Positions 52,891 to 61,405 of a stretch of 64,000 nt of DNA are shown here, piece by piece. The stretch is from an uncultured Candidatus Melainabacteria bacterium (GTDB lineage Bacteria > Cyanobacteriota > Vampirovibrionia > Gastranaerophilales > Gastranaerophilaceae). The DNA is taken from NCBI GenBank assembly GCA_934718085.1, contig CAKUZL010000007.1, forward strand, positions 31,149-95,148, given 5' to 3'. The notes under the pieces were generated by a model. That model ran no database searches. It worked only from the letters and a program-made list of their open reading frames with translations, and had not been told where the DNA came from. Position 1 is the first letter of the stretch. Every line of letters begins with the position of its first letter. The position numbers and the translations under genes were made by a program.

Positions 52891-53399
52891 TCTTAAGTCC
52901 TTCGTGATTTTTGTTGTGTCGGGGCGGATTTCTTGATTTTACGTCCATGCCCGCGCTTTGTGAAATTTTGTCCGTTACGGTTTGCGCCCGTGCCCGCGGC
53001 TTGAAAAGTCTTATTTGTTCGAAAAATTTTTCGGTTTCCCGTCTTTCGTGCGTTTTGAGAAATTTCGCGGGATTGGTTTTATGAGTTCATTTTCAAGGTT
53101 TGTTTTTTCTGACCTTCGCGTGTTCGTTTGCAAAATCGGAGGAACTTTACGGGGCTTGCGGAACTTGTTTCGTTTCGCCGTTTTCGGGGGTTAATGTTTG
53201 CCGTCTGCGCGGAGAGGTTATTTTGCCTTCGAGGAGATTAGGTTTTTGCCGGTTCCGTACAGCGTCGGGACTCCGTTGATTTGAGGGTTAAGCAGATTGA
53301 ACCTTTCACTCACGGTTCGGCTGCGCCTCCTGAGCTCTCTCGTGTCCGCCCGTACTCTATTGCTCTGCCCCCCTGCGCCCCTGCGACTCGGTCGCTCCT
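52891..53399. other. Mostly non-coding spacer (509 bases)
   Basis: Between DUF1015 and trpS, both minus. I see no family-1 repeat here. The only coding-like stretch is a 31-codon minus-strand frame at 53218-53313 (separate entry). The segment 53320-53400 is C-rich on the plus strand. Confidence 0.45.
53218..53313 (-). CDS. Possible 31-residue small protein
   Basis: GTG start at 53313, 12 bases after AGGAGG, then 31 codons with usage like the neighbours (AAA, AAC, GGC common) and a TAA. The product reads SERFNLLNPQINGVPTLYG and ends in Lys/Ser. It lies 86 bases after the DUF1015 stop on the same strand. Nothing similar is known to me; it could be a chance frame. Confidence 0.25.
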   Translation of the reverse strand: MSERFNLLNPQINGVPTLYGTGKNLISSKAK

Positions 53400-54704
53400 C
53401 TATTTGTCAAGAGGGTTTATCGCAATCCCCGAAAGCAGTTTCGGGTAGAAATACGTCGATTTTTGAGGCATTCTCTCGCCCGCGCCCGCAATTTCGTAAA
53501 TTTGCGAAATGCTCGGAAACGCCGTGATGAACGACGCTTGCGCTTCTTTGTTGTCTATCATGTCAAAAGCTTCGTGCTCCTGTTTGATATACAAAATGCC
53601 GTTTTGCGACGATTGCTCCTCGTCAGTGAACCCGAGTTCTTTTGAAATTATCACCTTGTGCAAAACTATCAAATCCAACGATTTCAACACTTTCGGCACT
53701 TTGTACTCGTCCAAAATCGCGTCGACGTTTTTGTTGAGCCTCAAAAGCCTGAATTTGTTTTCGTCTTTAAGGTATAATCCCGCAGAAATCGCGGTTTTCG
53801 AACTTTCGTCGATTTTTTTCACAAGCTCTTTCTTTGCGGCTTCTTTCGTGGTCGCGTCAAACGGAATTTCTTCGATATCGAAGTATTTCTCGACCGCCGC
53901 GAGAATTTTTTCCGGCGCGATGTTTTTCGTGATGATTCTGTGGGTCGGGTAAATCAACAGGTCGTCTTCGAGGTTTGTAAAATAGCTCATGACGAACTTC
54001 GACGGGTGTTCCGGGTCGGGCGAATTCACGAAATTTCTGTAATTAAGCGAAGTTTCGTACCTGTGGTGACCGTCCGCAATCAGAAATTTTTTGTCCGAAA
54101 GGACTTGTTTTATAAGGTTTATCATCTTTTCGTCGTCGATTTTGAACACGATATTTCGAACGCCCGCGTCGTCGGTGACGTCCGCAAACGGTTTGCCCGA
54201 AAGGTCTACGGCGTTTTCGATTTGTTTTTCTTTATCGGAATAAACCAGAAAAACCTGCGAAAAATTAGCCTTGCAGGCTTTCGTCAGGTTGAGTCGGTCT
54301 TCTTTGGGCCCGCCCATTGTGTATTCGTGCGGCAAAATGTTCCCCTTGTCGAACTCTTCGTTTCTGATTTTGGCGATAAACCCTTTTCTCGTAACGGTTT
54401 TGCCTTGGTATTCATATTGTTGCAACAGGTAAAAAATGACCGGTTTTTCGGTTTTTATCAAAATTTTGTCGTCGAGCATTTTTTGAAAGTCTTTATGCGC
54501 GTGCTCGTAGCGGTTTTCGGGGTTCGAAACATCCGCGTCGCCTTGAGGCAAAATCAATTTAACGATATTTTCGGGGCTTTTTTCGAAAAGTTTTTCCCGA
54601 TAATCGTCGGTAATTACGTCGTAAGGCGGCGCAATCACGTCTTTCAATTCAACTTTTTCCGTATTGTAAATTATCGCATCGAGCGGTCTAACATCAGCTG
54701 TCAT
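53400..54704 (-). CDS. DUF1015 family protein
   Basis: A 434-residue protein of the DUF1015 family, seen by the N-terminal VIAPPYDVITDDYREK (about 19-34) and the central ADGHHRYETSL. The family is widespread in anaerobes and often near serine or glycine genes, but its function is not known. It is soluble with no signal peptide. CGGAGA precedes the ATG. It lies 69 bases after rpaB, with a terminator between, so it probably has its own promoter. Confidence 0.88.
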   Translation of the reverse strand: MTADVRPLDAIIYNTEKVELKDVIAPPYDVITDDYREKLFEKSPENIVKLILPQGDADVSNPENRYEHAHKDFQKMLDDKILIKTEKPVIFYLLQQYEYQGKTVTRKGFIAKIRNEEFDKGNILPHEYTMGGPKEDRLNLTKACKANFSQVFLVYSDKEKQIENAVDLSGKPFADVTDDAGVRNIVFKIDDEKMINLIKQVLSDKKFLIADGHHRYETSLNYRNFVNSPDPEHPSKFVMSYFTNLEDDLLIYPTHRIITKNIAPEKILAAVEKYFDIEEIPFDATTKEAAKKELVKKIDESSKTAISAGLYLKDENKFRLLRLNKNVDAILDEYKVPKVLKSLDLIVLHKVIISKELGFTDEEQSSQNGILYIKQEHEAFDMIDNKEAQASFITAFPSISQIYEIAGAGERMPQKSTYFYPKLLSGIAINPLDK

Positions 54705-54732
54705 TGTATTTTCTCCGTTTTAAATCATTCCG

Positions 54733-54763
54733 ACAAAAAAGAGAAGTTTTGAACTTCCCTTTT
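54733..54763 (-). terminator. Rho-independent terminator after the RpaB-like gene
   Basis: Minus strand GGGAAGTT, CAAA loop, AACTTCTC and six T, starting 10 bases past the regulator's stop. Confidence 0.85.
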
Positions 54764-54773
54764 CCGTTTAAAA

Positions 54774-55529
54774 TTAAGCTATACGCTGAAACATATACCC
54801 TATTCCCCTTGCGGTCAGGATAAGTTCGGGATTTGCGGGGTCGGTTTCGAGTTTCGACCGAAGCCGCGAAATGTGTACGTCCACGACTCTTGTATCAATT
54901 CTGTGATCCGCGGGGTACGACCAGACGTGTTGCAGAATTTCGTTTCTCGAATAAGCTTGCCCCGAATTGTTGACCAAAAGCTCGAGAAGGCTGAATTCCA
55001 TGCCCGTAAGTCTGATTCTTTCGTTCTTTCTGAAAACCTGACGTCTTGCGGTATCGATTTTTATGTTTCCTGTCGTGATGACGTTTTTTGCGACTTTGCC
55101 TGTCGTAACGGCGGCTTCCTTGGTGTTTGTACGGCGAAGAACGCATTTGACGCGCGCTTCGAGCTCTTTGGGGCTGAAAGGCTTGACAACGTAGTCGTCC
55201 GCGCCGAGTTCGAGTCCGGTTATTCTTTCCGAAACGTCACCGAGGGCGGTCAGAATGATTATCGGAACGTCCGACGTTCGTCTGATTTCTCTGACAACAC
55301 CGTATCCGTCAATTTTGGGCATCATAATGTCCAAAATGAGCAGGTCGGGGTTCGTCTTGTTGAACGCCGCGATTGCTTCCTCTCCGTCCGCCGCGGTCAC
55401 GATGTCGTAACCTATCATGCTCAAACGCGTTTCGAGAATTCTTCTTATGCTTGCTTCGTCATCGGCAACCAGGATTTTCTGACGTTCATCCCGGTCGACT
55501 TGAGTTTCGTTAAGTTCTTTTTCAGTCAT
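54774..55529 (-). CDS. rpaB: OmpR-type response regulator, RpaB-like
   Basis: A 251-residue regulator. Receiver residues 18-135 have the acidic pair in VADDEAS, phosphoacceptor Asp67 in ILDIMMPK, and KPFSPKELEAR; the winged helix (about 155-250) has RLTGMEFSLLELLV and RVVDVHISRLRSKL. ILETRLSMIGYDIVTAADGE and LILTARGIGYMFQRIA are nearly as in cyanobacterial RpaB, which controls stress and high-light genes with kinase Hik33/NblS. No kinase lies nearby. I prefer ATG 55529 (AGG five bases before) to ATG 55541, which lacks spacing. This gene is the main support for placing the organism beside cyanobacteria. Confidence 0.82.
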   Translation of the reverse strand: MTEKELNETQVDRDERQKILVADDEASIRRILETRLSMIGYDIVTAADGEEAIAAFNKTNPDLLILDIMMPKIDGYGVVREIRRTSDVPIIILTALGDVSERITGLELGADDYVVKPFSPKELEARVKCVLRRTNTKEAAVTTGKVAKNVITTGNIKIDTARRQVFRKNERIRLTGMEFSLLELLVNNSGQAYSRNEILQHVWSYPADHRIDTRVVDVHISRLRSKLETDPANPELILTARGIGYMFQRIA

Positions 55530-55854
55530 TTTAACCTGCATCCTTTTGTAGTAACATAATACGGTACAATATCACCGCAAATATCTTATTCCGTTTAAAT
55601 TATATTACAAAATATTTCTTTTGTAAATTTTTTTTAAAAAATTTTTTCATTCCCCCCGAAAATAAAGGAAATCCGGGTAAAAAAGTTATCGATGAGTTAA
55701 ATTTCACCGAAAATATTTCGCACGAATTTTTCGAAAACCATGCCCCGAACCGGCCTTTTCCCTCCCCGCAAAGACTTTCAGCCAAAAAACAAAAAACTGT
55801 CTTTTATTATAAAATCGTTGTACAATATATTCGTAACCCGAAAGGAGATTTTTT
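55530..55854. other. Divergent spacer (325 bases)
   Basis: AT-rich region between rpaB and a small plus-strand gene; 55600-55660 is almost all A/T. TACAAT at 55821-55826 may be the -10 box of the small gene. No repeat family member and no further gene seen. Confidence 0.4.
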
Positions 55855-56052
55855 ATGTTTTACCTTCACGTAAGAAAAAGCAACGGCTATAACTACAACC
55901 TTGTAGGCGAATTCGACGATATCGACGACGCAAGAGCAAAAGCAAAAGAAGAAAAATCCGCCGACCCCGGCTGCAAATATAAAATCGAAGAAACTAACGG
56001 CGGCTTCAACAGTTACGGCGAACTCCTCACCGAAACCGTCGAAAAAGGTTAA
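55855..56052 (+). CDS. Small hypothetical protein
   Basis: A 65-residue acidic, Tyr/Asn-rich protein with an excellent ribosome binding site (AAAGGAG). The sequence (MFYLHVRKSNGYNYNLVGEF, then DDIDDARAKAKEEK) suggests a small beta-alpha-beta fold. No cysteine pair or membrane helix. TATAAT of the apt gene follows. I do not recognise it. Confidence 0.7.
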   Translation: MFYLHVRKSNGYNYNLVGEFDDIDDARAKAKEEKSADPGCKYKIEETNGGFNSYGELLTETVEKG

Positions 56053-56074
56053 TGACCGTTTTCGTTTTTTGTGA

Positions 56075-56080
56075 TATAAT
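56075..56080 (+). promoter_or_regulatory. -10 box of apt
   Basis: TATAAT, with ATGACC at 56052-56057 as a fair -35 at 17 bases; it overlaps the end of the preceding small gene. Confidence 0.55.
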
Positions 56081-56108
56081 CTTTCGGTAACCCCGTTCGG
56101 AGAAAAAT

Positions 56109-56639
56109 ATGAATAAAGAAGATTTAGTGAAATCAAAAATCAGAGATATTAACGACTTCCCCGTCAAAGGAATCGTTTTTAAAGATATTACCACAGTTCT
56201 GAAAGACAAAGAAGGCTTTAAAGCCATCGTCGACTTCATGAAAGATAAATTTAAAAACTCCGGTACAGACTACGTAGCAGGCGTTGAATCCCGAGGTTTT
56301 ATCTTCGGTGCCGCCCTCGCAAGCGAACTCGGCGCAGGGTTCATCCCCATCAGAAAACCGGGTAAACTCCCCGGCGAAGTCATCAGCCAATCCTATGACC
56401 TCGAATACGGTACCGATACCATCCAAATGCACAAAGATGCCGTCGAAAAAGGCTCGAAAGTCCTTCTGGTAGACGACCTGCTCGCAACCGGAGGTACCGC
56501 CGCGGCTGCATGCTCCCTGCTCGAAAAAGCAGGCGCAAACGTCGTCGCAGCAGCTTTCGTCATTGAACTTGCCTCCCTCAACGGCCGAACCAAAATCCCC
56601 TCAAACGTCGACGTCGTCTCCATGATCACTTATGAATAA
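56109..56639 (+). CDS. apt: Adenine phosphoribosyltransferase
   Basis: A 176-residue purine salvage enzyme making AMP from adenine and PRPP. The PRPP motif VLLVDDLLATGGTAAA is near 118-133; GVESRGFIFGAALA and FIPIRKPGKLPG give the adenine pocket and flexible loop. Length is normal. CGGAGA precedes the ATG. It is followed by a long repeat-filled gap. Confidence 0.95.
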   Translation: MNKEDLVKSKIRDINDFPVKGIVFKDITTVLKDKEGFKAIVDFMKDKFKNSGTDYVAGVESRGFIFGAALASELGAGFIPIRKPGKLPGEVISQSYDLEYGTDTIQMHKDAVEKGSKVLLVDDLLATGGTAAAACSLLEKAGANVVAAAFVIELASLNGRTKIPSNVDVVSMITYE

Positions 56640-56651
56640 GCTCAAGAGAGC

Positions 56652-57064
56652 GATTTTACGTAGGGCGGAGCGAAATTGCGCAGGGCGAAAGGCGTAGCCT
56701 CAAACCCGAGAAGGCGAGCGGAATTGTGTAGGGCGAAGGGTGCAAAGCACCCGTAGTCCTGAAGGAGCAAAAACAACAGCGAACGACAACGTAGTGTAGT
56801 GAGTGGCTTGTTTTTGTGAAACAATTCCAAGACACGGCGTGCGGAGCGAAGCGGGGTGACCTGCGGGCAAACCGCGAAAGCGCAGCCTACGAAGTGAGCC
56901 GAAAGCAATTTCAAGACGGTGAGCGCAGCGAACGGAGACCCGAAATAGCAAAAACAATAGTGAACGGCAACGAAGTGAAGTGAGCGGCTTGTTTTTGTGG
57001 AGCAAAATAAGACAGAAGCCCGGGGTCGCAAGGTGTTTCAATATCTGTTTTTTTATTTAAAATC
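56652..57064 (+). repeat. Dispersed repeat family 2, tandem copy
   Basis: Matches 28333-28541 but holds the core unit twice (GCAAAAACAA...GTGAACG.CAACG...GGCTTGTTTTTGTG at about 56765-56820 and 56948-57000). Arms CAAAAACAA and TTGTTTTTG can pair in each unit. Confidence 0.8.
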
Positions 57065-57189
57065 ACCGTAGGTCAGGCGGTACCCGATGAAATATGCGAC
57101 TCGGTATGTTATAAAAAATTTGAAACCTTTCGTTTCAATGGATAATTTCAAATCAAAACCTTCCGTCGGGCGAAAAATCTAAAATCAAT

Positions 57190-57341
57190 GTAGGTTGGGG
57201 GTTCCACCCCAACGTTTTTTTTCGGAAAAAGCGAAAATCTTTCGTTAATCCTTTAATATTTACGCAACTCAAAGCCCTTCGGGCTTTTTCGGGATTGGAA
57301 GGTTTCCGCAATATTTTGAACGGCTTTACGGTGTTCAGGGA
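57190..57341 (-). repeat. Dispersed repeat family 1, full copy on minus strand
   Basis: Read on the minus strand it gives the standard order ending in GTTGGGGTGGAACCCCCAAC and CTAC; the hairpin AAAGCCCGAAGGGCTTT is intact. Confidence 0.85.
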
Positions 57342-57445
57342 TTTTCCCGAAATGAACGGCTTCGATTGCACGCACCATACTACGTTTCAAAATCCGTTGG
57401 GGTAGAAACCCCAACCTACAACTTAACAATTTTGAAGAACGAACT

Positions 57446-57600
57446 GCCGGGAAAACCGGCGATTTTTAAAATTGCAATTTTTCAAACAAATTTTACACAG
57501 GGTTGAACCTTGCGATATGATTGGGTTTTAAACCAATCAAAAAACAAACGGGTGCCCGAGGTACTTGACGGTTTTAAGAATAAATTCAAAAACCTGACGA
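57446..57600 (+). repeat. Dispersed repeat family 3
   Basis: GCCGGGAAAACCGGC hairpin, ATTTTTAAAATTGCAATTTTT, ACACAGGGTTGAACCTTGCG, palindrome TGATTGGGTTTTAAACCAATCA, then GGTGCC.GAGGTACTTGACGG. Recurs at 57797-58069 and 63266-63520. Confidence 0.75.
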
Positions 57601-57796
57601 AAAGAATTTTTCTTTTTTTGAAGAATCCGTTGGGGTAGAAACCCCAACCTACATGGTTCCCGGATAATTTACGCAACGCACGATTTTTTCTTGAAACTTC
57701 CGACAAGTGGTGAGGAAGTTGAACCAACCATGCTTCGACGCACATTTCGTCAGGCAACGCCTGTCTCTCATCTTGACGGTTTTCGGAAAAACAAAG

Positions 57797-58069
57797 TGCC
57801 GGGAAGTCCGGCGGTTTTGCAAATTGCAAATTTCGGGGATTAGAATTATTTGCCCCAAAAACATTGATATTATTGATTAACTACCTTGCCGAAACTTCCG
57901 ACCCTGCCGGAGATTCTTGACGGTTTGATGTTTGCTTCGGGTGCCGAAAACACCGGCAATTTTTGAAAAATACCATTTTTAAAGTAAAAATCGTAGAGAG
58001 TTAAATCTTGCAATATGATTAAGTTTTAACCCAATCAAAAAACACATTGATGCCGGAGATGCTTGACGG
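57797..58069 (+). repeat. Dispersed repeat family 3, split copy
   Basis: GCCGGGAAGTCCGGC hairpin at 57797-57811, a second GCCG..CCGGC at 57941-57955, then GTAGAGAGTTAAATCTTGCA, TGATTAAGTTTTAACCCAATC and GATGCCGGAGATGCTTGACGG up to the pilO stop. Confidence 0.7.
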
Positions 58070-58711
58070 TTATTTTTTTGCCGGGGAGGGGGAGGGAAGG
58101 TCATCGGTTCGGGAGGGCGAAGATTGTTTATTTTTAGCAGAATAAAGGTTGATTGTCATGTTTACGAGCAGATAATTTTTATTTTTTTCGTAAGAAACGA
58201 CTTTAACTTCGCTGATATTGACGAAATAGGGGTATGCGTTCATATCTTTGAAGAAGCTTTGCATTTGGTTGTATGTTCCGATGACGTAGGCTTTTACGCT
58301 GCAGACGTTGTACAGGAGCGGAAACGACGAGCGGATTTTGTCGTTGACGGGGTTGATGTCGTATTCTATCGAGCGGAGCATCAGACCGTTCATTTTGATG
58401 TAGTCGACGATATCTTCGAACATCGTGCCGAAAGCGGTTATCGACTCTCCGCCGCCGGTCGATTCCGAATAAACCGGGCGAAGCTTGCTTCTGCCTGCCA
58501 GAGCTGCGTTTTCGCGGTTTTCGATTTGTTTTATTTCTTCTTTTGCTTTTTTGAGTTTTTCGGCGCTTGTTTTATATTTGCGGTAGGTCAGCGAGAATTT
58601 TTCGCCGCGGGCGACGAGGATGTTGATTCCGATGACGAAAATCAGCAAAAACACTGCCGAGACGATGATGAGTTCTTTATATTCTTTAAGTTTGTTGACG
58701 TCAAATTGCAT
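58070..58711 (-). CDS. pilO: Type IV pilus inner-membrane protein PilO
   Basis: A 213-residue bitopic protein: one membrane helix (about 14-33), a coiled coil (YKTSAEKLKKAKEEIKQIEN) and a ferredoxin-like domain with VKAYVIGTYNQMQSFFKDM and YFVNISEVKV, the usual PilO layout. The tail is Ser/Pro/Lys-rich. It starts 18 bases after pilMN with AAAGGA, and together they form the alignment complex linking PilB/PilC to the secretin at 13.7 kb. A pilP-like gene is at the other locus. Confidence 0.85.
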   Translation of the reverse strand: MQFDVNKLKEYKELIIVSAVFLLIFVIGINILVARGEKFSLTYRKYKTSAEKLKKAKEEIKQIENRENAALAGRSKLRPVYSESTGGGESITAFGTMFEDIVDYIKMNGLMLRSIEYDINPVNDKIRSSFPLLYNVCSVKAYVIGTYNQMQSFFKDMNAYPYFVNISEVKVVSYEKNKNYLLVNMTINLYSAKNKQSSPSRTDDLPSPSPAKK

Positions 58712-58729
58712 TTTTCAATCCTTTATTCG

Positions 58730-60481
58730 TTACGGAGCCGCGGGTTCCGGCAAGGAATCACCCGATTTCGGCAGGGAGTCCGCCGAGGGAATTTCGTTGA
58801 CTTTCACGTCGATTTCCTCCACCGCTTTTTTGGGAGGGGTCGTGACGGAGTCGGGAACGCTCGGCGCGGACGGAGTCGTTGCGGTCGAGCCTGCGGTTCC
58901 GTCGAGTTTTTTGTCGTTTTCGACGGGCGAAGTCATATCGGGTTTTTGACCCGACATAGCCGCGTTGTTTTCAATCAGGAAGGAGAATGCGGAGGCATCG
59001 GAGCCTTCTTGAGCGGCGAGTTGGAGTTTCGAGATTTTCAGGTCGGGGAATTTCGGCTTGAGGTTTTTCATAAACGAGTAAATCGCTTCGCTTGAAACAG
59101 CCTTTCCTTCTATTCGGAGGGCACCTTCCGAGTTTGAATAAAACGTCGTGAGGTAGACGTCGTCGGGAATTGCCGTTCCGAACTCCGAAAATACGTCCGA
59201 GGAAAACTTGTTTTCGCTCGTGACTCTGGTTATGTAGGTGTAAATGTCGCCCGTGCTGCCCGCTATGCCCGAGGACTTTATTTTTGCGGTCAAATCGGTG
59301 TATTCTTCGGTGAGTTTACGGGCTTTGTCGTCGAAGTGTTTTTCGAAGCCGAAGAGAATTCCGCAAAACGCAATCAGCAGAACCAGAAACGCGATAATCG
59401 CGATACCGCCGATTTTGAAGATATCTTTTCTTGCAACTTCGTAATCTTTTCCGAACAGCGAGATGTTGACCATGTCGTCGAGTTCGGAGTCCGAAGTATC
59501 CAAAAAGTTGAATTTTACGGGATAAGGGTAGTTCAGGTAAGTCGCCGCGCCGACCGAGGCGGGTGAAATTACCGAAAGATAACGCGGCAAAACCTGCGCG
59601 CTGACTTCCATAAACGGTTTGTCGCCGTAGATGTTTCGTTCGATATATTTTATGTTGCCTTTGAAATTGATTTTGTGAGAAAGCACTTCCGCGCTGACTT
59701 CGTTGATTTCGCTGACAATCAGAAGGTTGTCCGCGGGGTGGGTGTCGGAGGCGTTTGCAATCGACGAAGCTATCGCCGCATAGACTTCTTCCGCCGACAA
59801 AGATTTGATGGCAATCGGTTCTTCGTAGTAGTCGACGAGTTTGTTACCGTACATACAAAACAGCGCATAACTGTTGGAGGAAAGCAGAACGATGTTTACG
59901 GTTTCGTTGCCTTCGAGTTCGTCTTCGAGAACGCGCGAGCAGATAATCCCCTGAATGAGCGCGGCGTTTGAGGTTTCGATCGCAACAAGCTTAACTCCGA
60001 GGTCTTCGAAAATATCTTTGATATTTTGAATGACGGTTTCCTGCATTGCTCCGTAGACGATGTAACGTCTGTCGGATTCGGGGTTTTCGTTGATTGTATC
60101 CCAGCTTATCACGGGTTCGTGACGCTTAAACAGGTACATTTGCTCGACATCCGACGCAATTGCCGCGGCGACCTGTTCTTTCGGCACGGACAGCGGCAAA
60201 CTGCTGAATCCGAAATGTACGTTCGGCATGCTTAACACAACGTTACAATTTTTCGGGTTGATGTTCAGTTCTTCGAACAATTCCGTTAAGGCGACCGCAA
60301 AGTCGTCGTAGCTGACGAGTTCGCGAATGGAGTTGTTGTATTTCAAGACTTTCGCCGCGTATTTGACGATAACGTCGGTATTTTTGTCGACGATAATCAT
60401 TTCGACTATATTCAAGGCGGACACGGATACCCCGACCGTAAGTCTGGTTGTCATTCCGAGTGCTGTAAGTATTTTATCCAT
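58730..60481 (-). CDS. PilM-PilN fusion, type IV pilus alignment complex
   Basis: A 583-residue protein joining two pilus components that are separate in most bacteria. Residues 1-330 are an actin-like PilM fold (VGVSVSALNIVEMII, ..VVLSMPNVHFGFSSLPL); a membrane helix lies at about 362-385; 385-500 is a PilN-like periplasmic domain with coiled coil and LTTFYSNSEGALRIEGKAVS. The last 80 residues are Pro/Ser/Thr/Lys-rich. The fusion fixes the stoichiometry at one to one. It starts the pilMN-pilO pair and is separated by 40 kb from pilQ-pilB-pilC. Confidence 0.88.
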   Translation of the reverse strand: MDKILTALGMTTRLTVGVSVSALNIVEMIIVDKNTDVIVKYAAKVLKYNNSIRELVSYDDFAVALTELFEELNINPKNCNVVLSMPNVHFGFSSLPLSVPKEQVAAAIASDVEQMYLFKRHEPVISWDTINENPESDRRYIVYGAMQETVIQNIKDIFEDLGVKLVAIETSNAALIQGIICSRVLEDELEGNETVNIVLLSSNSYALFCMYGNKLVDYYEEPIAIKSLSAEEVYAAIASSIANASDTHPADNLLIVSEINEVSAEVLSHKINFKGNIKYIERNIYGDKPFMEVSAQVLPRYLSVISPASVGAATYLNYPYPVKFNFLDTSDSELDDMVNISLFGKDYEVARKDIFKIGGIAIIAFLVLLIAFCGILFGFEKHFDDKARKLTEEYTDLTAKIKSSGIAGSTGDIYTYITRVTSENKFSSDVFSEFGTAIPDDVYLTTFYSNSEGALRIEGKAVSSEAIYSFMKNLKPKFPDLKISKLQLAAQEGSDASAFSFLIENNAAMSGQKPDMTSPVENDKKLDGTAGSTATTPSAPSVPDSVTTPPKKAVEEIDVKVNEIPSADSLPKSGDSLPEPAAP

Positions 60482-60615
60482 AAATTCCCAACGTCCCTTT
60501 TCATTCCGGTTTATTTTATGGTTTAATTATTATATTTTATTCGCGTATTTATTAAAATACAATCCTTTAACAATATTAATACAAATATAAGATAAACGAA
60601 AGGAAAATCGACTAA

Positions 60616-61380
60616 ATGGATGAGAAAGATTTTATTTACGGCAAAAACAACGTTTTGGAAATGCTCAAATCGGGAAGTCGCAAAGTCAACAAAATTACGC
60701 TGCTCAAAACGGGAAGGTTCGACAAAAAAATCGACGAAATCGTAAAAGCCGCGAAGGAAAAGTCAATTCCGTTTTCGTTTACGGGAAAAGAGGCGTTTTT
60801 AAAGTTTTCGGAAGTTTCGCATCAGGGCGTTGTGGCAATGATTTCGCCCGTCGAATACGTCGAACTCGAGGACTTTTTGAAAAAAGAAAAGGACGGATTT
60901 AAGCGGGTTGTGGTGCTTGACGGAGTGGAAGACCCTCACAACGTGGGTTCGATTATCAGAACCGCCGTTTGCGCGGGATTTGACGCGGTGATAATTCCGA
61001 AGCACAGAAACGCCCTCGTCAACGCCACCGTCGAAAAATCCTCCGCCGGAGCGGTCAACAAAATCGACATTATCGGGGTCGGCAGTCTTCAAAACACGTA
61101 CACCGCCCTTAAGGATAACGACTTCTGGATAATTGCGTCGGACATCAGAGCCGCGGATAATTATTACGACATAGATTACACGGGCATGAACTTTGCAATC
61201 GTCATGGGAAGCGAAAATAAAGGAATTTCGAGGACAAGTGTTATAAATTCGGATTTCCGGGCATTAATACCTATAGAGGGAGAATTCGATTCTCTGAACG
61301 TTGCAAACGCAGCGTCGATAATAATCTATGAAGCGGTACGACAAAATTTGAAAGGTGTGAAGGCTGTTGAAACAAATTAA
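60616..61380 (+). CDS. rlmB: 23S rRNA 2'-O-methyltransferase, SpoU/TrmH family
   Basis: A 254-residue SPOUT enzyme. N-terminal substrate-binding domain (1-85, FIYGKNNVLEML) and the knotted SAM domain with DGVEDPHNVGSIIRTA, VMGSENKGISR and IPIEGEFDSLNVANAASI (motifs 1-3). Most like RlmB, which methylates Gm2251 of 23S rRNA, but TrmH-like use cannot be excluded. AAAGGA precedes the ATG. It overlaps or abuts sigA, depending on the start of the latter. Confidence 0.88.
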   Translation: MDEKDFIYGKNNVLEMLKSGSRKVNKITLLKTGRFDKKIDEIVKAAKEKSIPFSFTGKEAFLKFSEVSHQGVVAMISPVEYVELEDFLKKEKDGFKRVVVLDGVEDPHNVGSIIRTAVCAGFDAVIIPKHRNALVNATVEKSSAGAVNKIDIIGVGSLQNTYTALKDNDFWIIASDIRAADNYYDIDYTGMNFAIVMGSENKGISRTSVINSDFRALIPIEGEFDSLNVANAASIIIYEAVRQNLKGVKAVETN

Positions 61381-61405
61381 TACTTACGAACAGGAAGCCT
61401 TGCCG

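Larger units (their letters stand above)
56640..58069. repeat. Non-coding repeat island (1.43 kb)
   Basis: All three repeat families meet here: family 2 at 56652-57064 (tandem), reversed family 1 at 57190-57341, family-1 arms at 57395-57419 and 57630-57653, and family 3 at 57446-57600, 57797-57840 and 57940-58069. No credible gene; open frames in it are repeat sequence. Confidence 0.7.
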
